Source: Pseudomonas nitroreducens | GTDB taxonomy: Bacteria; Pseudomonadota; Gammaproteobacteria; Pseudomonadales; Pseudomonadaceae | Reading direction: 5' to 3' | NCBI RefSeq assembly: GCF_024170165.1 | Contig: NZ_JALJXP010000019.1 | Location: 56,139 to 120,138 of the forward strand | Length of the DNA: 64,000 nucleotides | In this document: positions 62,501-64,000 of the stretch, piece after piece | Position numbering within the stretch: position 1 is the stretch's first letter | Layout: each line of letters starts with the position of its first letter | Translations under genes and position numbers: made by a program | Notes under the pieces: generated by a model | What the model was told of the DNA's origin: nothing | The model's database searches: none | What the model saw: the letters and a program-made list of their open reading frames with translations, nothing else

Positions 62501-62730
62501 GCTGCCCCCTGGATTTGTTCTGTTATGGATTCGCACGCAGGAGGTGCCCGCTTCTGTGAGCGGGTGAACTTCGGATTCTGACAGCCTTGCCGGCGTCTGC
62601 TCAGGGGCCGGTTGTCGCACCCGCCACTGTTGCCCCGTCAACACTTGCCCAGCAGCATTGCGCCGCACGGAACACCCGCCGCTGTCCGCACCCGATGCCA
62701 AGCTGCTGATCCGCCGGGAATTTCCCCGCG

Positions 62731-62746
62731 TGGCATGGCTTTCGCT
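62731..62746 (+). promoter_or_regulatory. Candidate sigma-54 promoter of sfnG
   Basis: TGGCATG-N4-TCGCT keeps the invariant GG-N10-GC of sigma-54 promoters, 53 bases before the sfnG start. Dimethylsulfone genes in P. putida are sigma-54 dependent through SfnR. The -12 box TCGC is imperfect. Confidence 0.45.
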
Positions 62747-62798
62747 CTGCACAGCCTGCGGCACCTTCGCCGCTGTGCAGCCCCGAGGAGCCCGAACC

Positions 62799-63893
62799 AT
62801 GAGCCAACAACCGATCCGCTTCGCCTACTGGGTCCCGAACGTCAGTGGCGGCCTGGTGGTCAGCAAGATCGAGCAGCGCACTCACTGGGACATCGACTAC
62901 AACCGCCAGCTCGCGCGCATCGCCGAGGAGGCCGGGTTCGACTACGCGCTGACGCAGATCCGCTTCACTGCCGGCTACGGCGCCGAGTACCAGCACGAGT
63001 CGGTGGCCTTCAGCCACGCGCTGCTGGCCGCCACCGAAAAGCTCAAGGTGATCGCTGCCATCCTCCCCGGCCCGTGGACGCCCGCGCTGGCGGCCAAGCA
63101 ACTGGCGACCATCGACCAGCTCACCGGCGGGCGCATCGCGGTGAATATCGTCAGCGGCTGGTTCAAGGGCGAGTTCCAGGCCATCGGCGAACCCTGGCTG
63201 GAGCACGACGAGCGCTACCGCCGCTCGGAGGAATTCATTCGCGCCCTGAAGGGCATCTGGACCCAGGACAACTTCAGCTTCCACGGCGACTTCTACCGTT
63301 TCCACGACTACAACCTGAAGCCCCGGCCGTTGCAGCGCCCGCACCCGGAAGTCTTCCAGGGCGGCAGCTCGCGGGCCGCGCGCGACATGGCCTCACGGGT
63401 CTCCGACTGGTACTTCACCAACGGCAACAGCGTGGAGGGGATCAAGGCGCAGGTGGATGACATCCGCCAAAAGGCCGCGGCCAACGGGCACGCGGTGAAG
63501 GTCGGGGTGAACGCCTTCGTCATCGCCCGCGATACCGAGGAGGAAGCCCGCGCGGTGCTCGCCGAGATCATCGACAAGGCCGACCCGGAAGCGGTGAACG
63601 CCTTCGGTCACGCCGCGAAACAGGCTGGCGCCGCCTCGCCCGAAGGCGAAGGCAACTGGGCGAAATCCAGCTTCGAGGACCTGGTGCAGTACAACGACGG
63701 CTTCAAGACCAACCTGATCGGCACGCCGCAGCAGATCGCCGAGCGCATCGTCGCGCTCAAGGCGGTGGGCGTGGACCTGGTGCTGGCGGGCTTCCTGCAC
63801 TTCCAGGAAGAAGTGCGCTACTTCGGCGAGAAGGTGCTACCACTGGTGCGTGAGCTGGAGCAGAAGAAGGCGCGACAGACCGAGGCGGCCTGA
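62799..63893 (+). CDS. sfnG: Dimethylsulfone monooxygenase SfnG
   Basis: FMNH2-dependent monooxygenase of 364 residues that converts dimethylsulfone to methanesulfinate, letting the cell use it as a sulfur source. It has a luciferase-like TIM barrel: GFDYALTQIRFTAGYGAEYQHES, LPGPWTPALAAKQLATIDQLTGGRIAVNIVSGWFKGEF, and YKRF-type flavin contacts through FQGGSSRAARDMASRVSDWYFTNG. It needs a separate flavin reductase, not seen in this window. ATG 62799 follows CGAGGAG. Confidence 0.88.
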   Translation: MSQQPIRFAYWVPNVSGGLVVSKIEQRTHWDIDYNRQLARIAEEAGFDYALTQIRFTAGYGAEYQHESVAFSHALLAATEKLKVIAAILPGPWTPALAAKQLATIDQLTGGRIAVNIVSGWFKGEFQAIGEPWLEHDERYRRSEEFIRALKGIWTQDNFSFHGDFYRFHDYNLKPRPLQRPHPEVFQGGSSRAARDMASRVSDWYFTNGNSVEGIKAQVDDIRQKAAANGHAVKVGVNAFVIARDTEEEARAVLAEIIDKADPEAVNAFGHAAKQAGAASPEGEGNWAKSSFEDLVQYNDGFKTNLIGTPQQIAERIVALKAVGVDLVLAGFLHFQEEVRYFGEKVLPLVRELEQKKARQTEAA

Positions 63894-63907
63894 CTCCGGC
63901 GCTGCCC

Positions 63908-63915
63908 TGTAGGAG
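63908..63915. repeat. REP half-arm next to the IS end
   Basis: TGTAGGAG, the opening of the REP palindrome, breaks off into the IS-like sequence, as expected if the element landed inside a REP. Confidence 0.4.
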
Positions 63916-63924
63916 ATTCTATGT

Positions 63925-64000
63925 CTACCCCACCGTATCGGCCGTAGGCCGATACGGCTGTTGAGTCTTCATCAGAGCAAAGGCAATCCGGGCCAGTTTG
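63925..64000 (-). mobile_element. C-terminal end of an IS110-family-like transposase (cut by window edge)
   Basis: Minus-strand reading in the 76 bases before the edge gives KLARIAFALMKTQQPYRPTADTVG and a stop at 63925-63927. The segment NKLARIAFAL-type is the typical tail of IS110/IS1111 transposases. The frame runs off the window, so length and completeness are unknown. It contains a perfect 11-bp inverted repeat CCGTATCGGCC-GTA-GGCCGATACGG (63933-63957), lying inside the last codons. Confidence 0.6.

Overview
The window is about 64 kb of high-GC (roughly two-thirds G+C) gammaproteobacterial chromosome. Three things point to Pseudomonas of the aeruginosa / nitroreducens / citronellolis / knackmussii side of the genus. 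First, mexS-mexT-mexE-mexF-oprN and muxA-muxB-muxC-opmB followed by tpx lie in the order known from P. aeruginosa. Second, there is a second elongation factor G (fusA2 type). Third, the intergenic spaces are full of Pseudomonas-type REP palindromes. No tRNA, rRNA, CRISPR array or prophage was seen. The only mobile element is the end of an IS110-like transposase at the right edge.

Layout. 1-7.3 kb: a repeat-rich gap, fusA2 (minus), and a divergent iron-type cell-surface signalling set (ECF sigma, FecR, TonB receptor with a signalling domain) behind a good Fur-box candidate. 7.4-12 kb: FrnE-like DsbA protein, RraB-like RNase E inhibitor, and a two-subunit molybdenum hydroxylase (iorAB type). 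12.4-21.2 kb: the mexS/mexT/mexEF-oprN multidrug efflux locus. 21.3-33.1 kb: small proteins, an MFS permease + deaminase + ankyrin cluster with a LysR regulator, an MHYT-GGDEF-EAL protein, a phosphoesterase, an ArnT-like glycosyltransferase, a FUSC protein, and an SDR/LysR pair. 33.2-39.8 kb: paralogous pairs of small exported proteins and of NlpC/P60 hydrolases, an I78-like lipoprotein, and a LysR gene divergent from a PyrG-like amidotransferase and an ABM-fold protein. 39.8-49.6 kb: the muxABC-opmB efflux operon (minus) with three phased TTTACC (GGTAAA) repeats upstream, then tpx. 49.7-58 kb: two VOC-fold proteins, an OsmC-YcaO fusion, a BaiN-like flavoprotein, an HD protein and another LysR/SDR pair. 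58.3-62.1 kb: a three-subunit membrane gluconate-type dehydrogenase operon bracketed by near-identical 73-bp REP doublets. 62.2-64 kb: a conserved small protein, sfnG (dimethylsulfone monooxygenase) and the transposase end.

Functionally this is a chemical-interface region: two RND pumps, redox enzymes paired with divergent LysR regulators, metal uptake signalling and periplasmic dehydrogenases. I found no clear new multi-gene system. The most distinctive unexplained material is non-coding: a four-copy composite dyad of about 76 bp whose copies differ at bases that decide between two alternative folds, and several sharp palindromes in divergent promoters. All gene names are assigned from remembered family features, without database searches.
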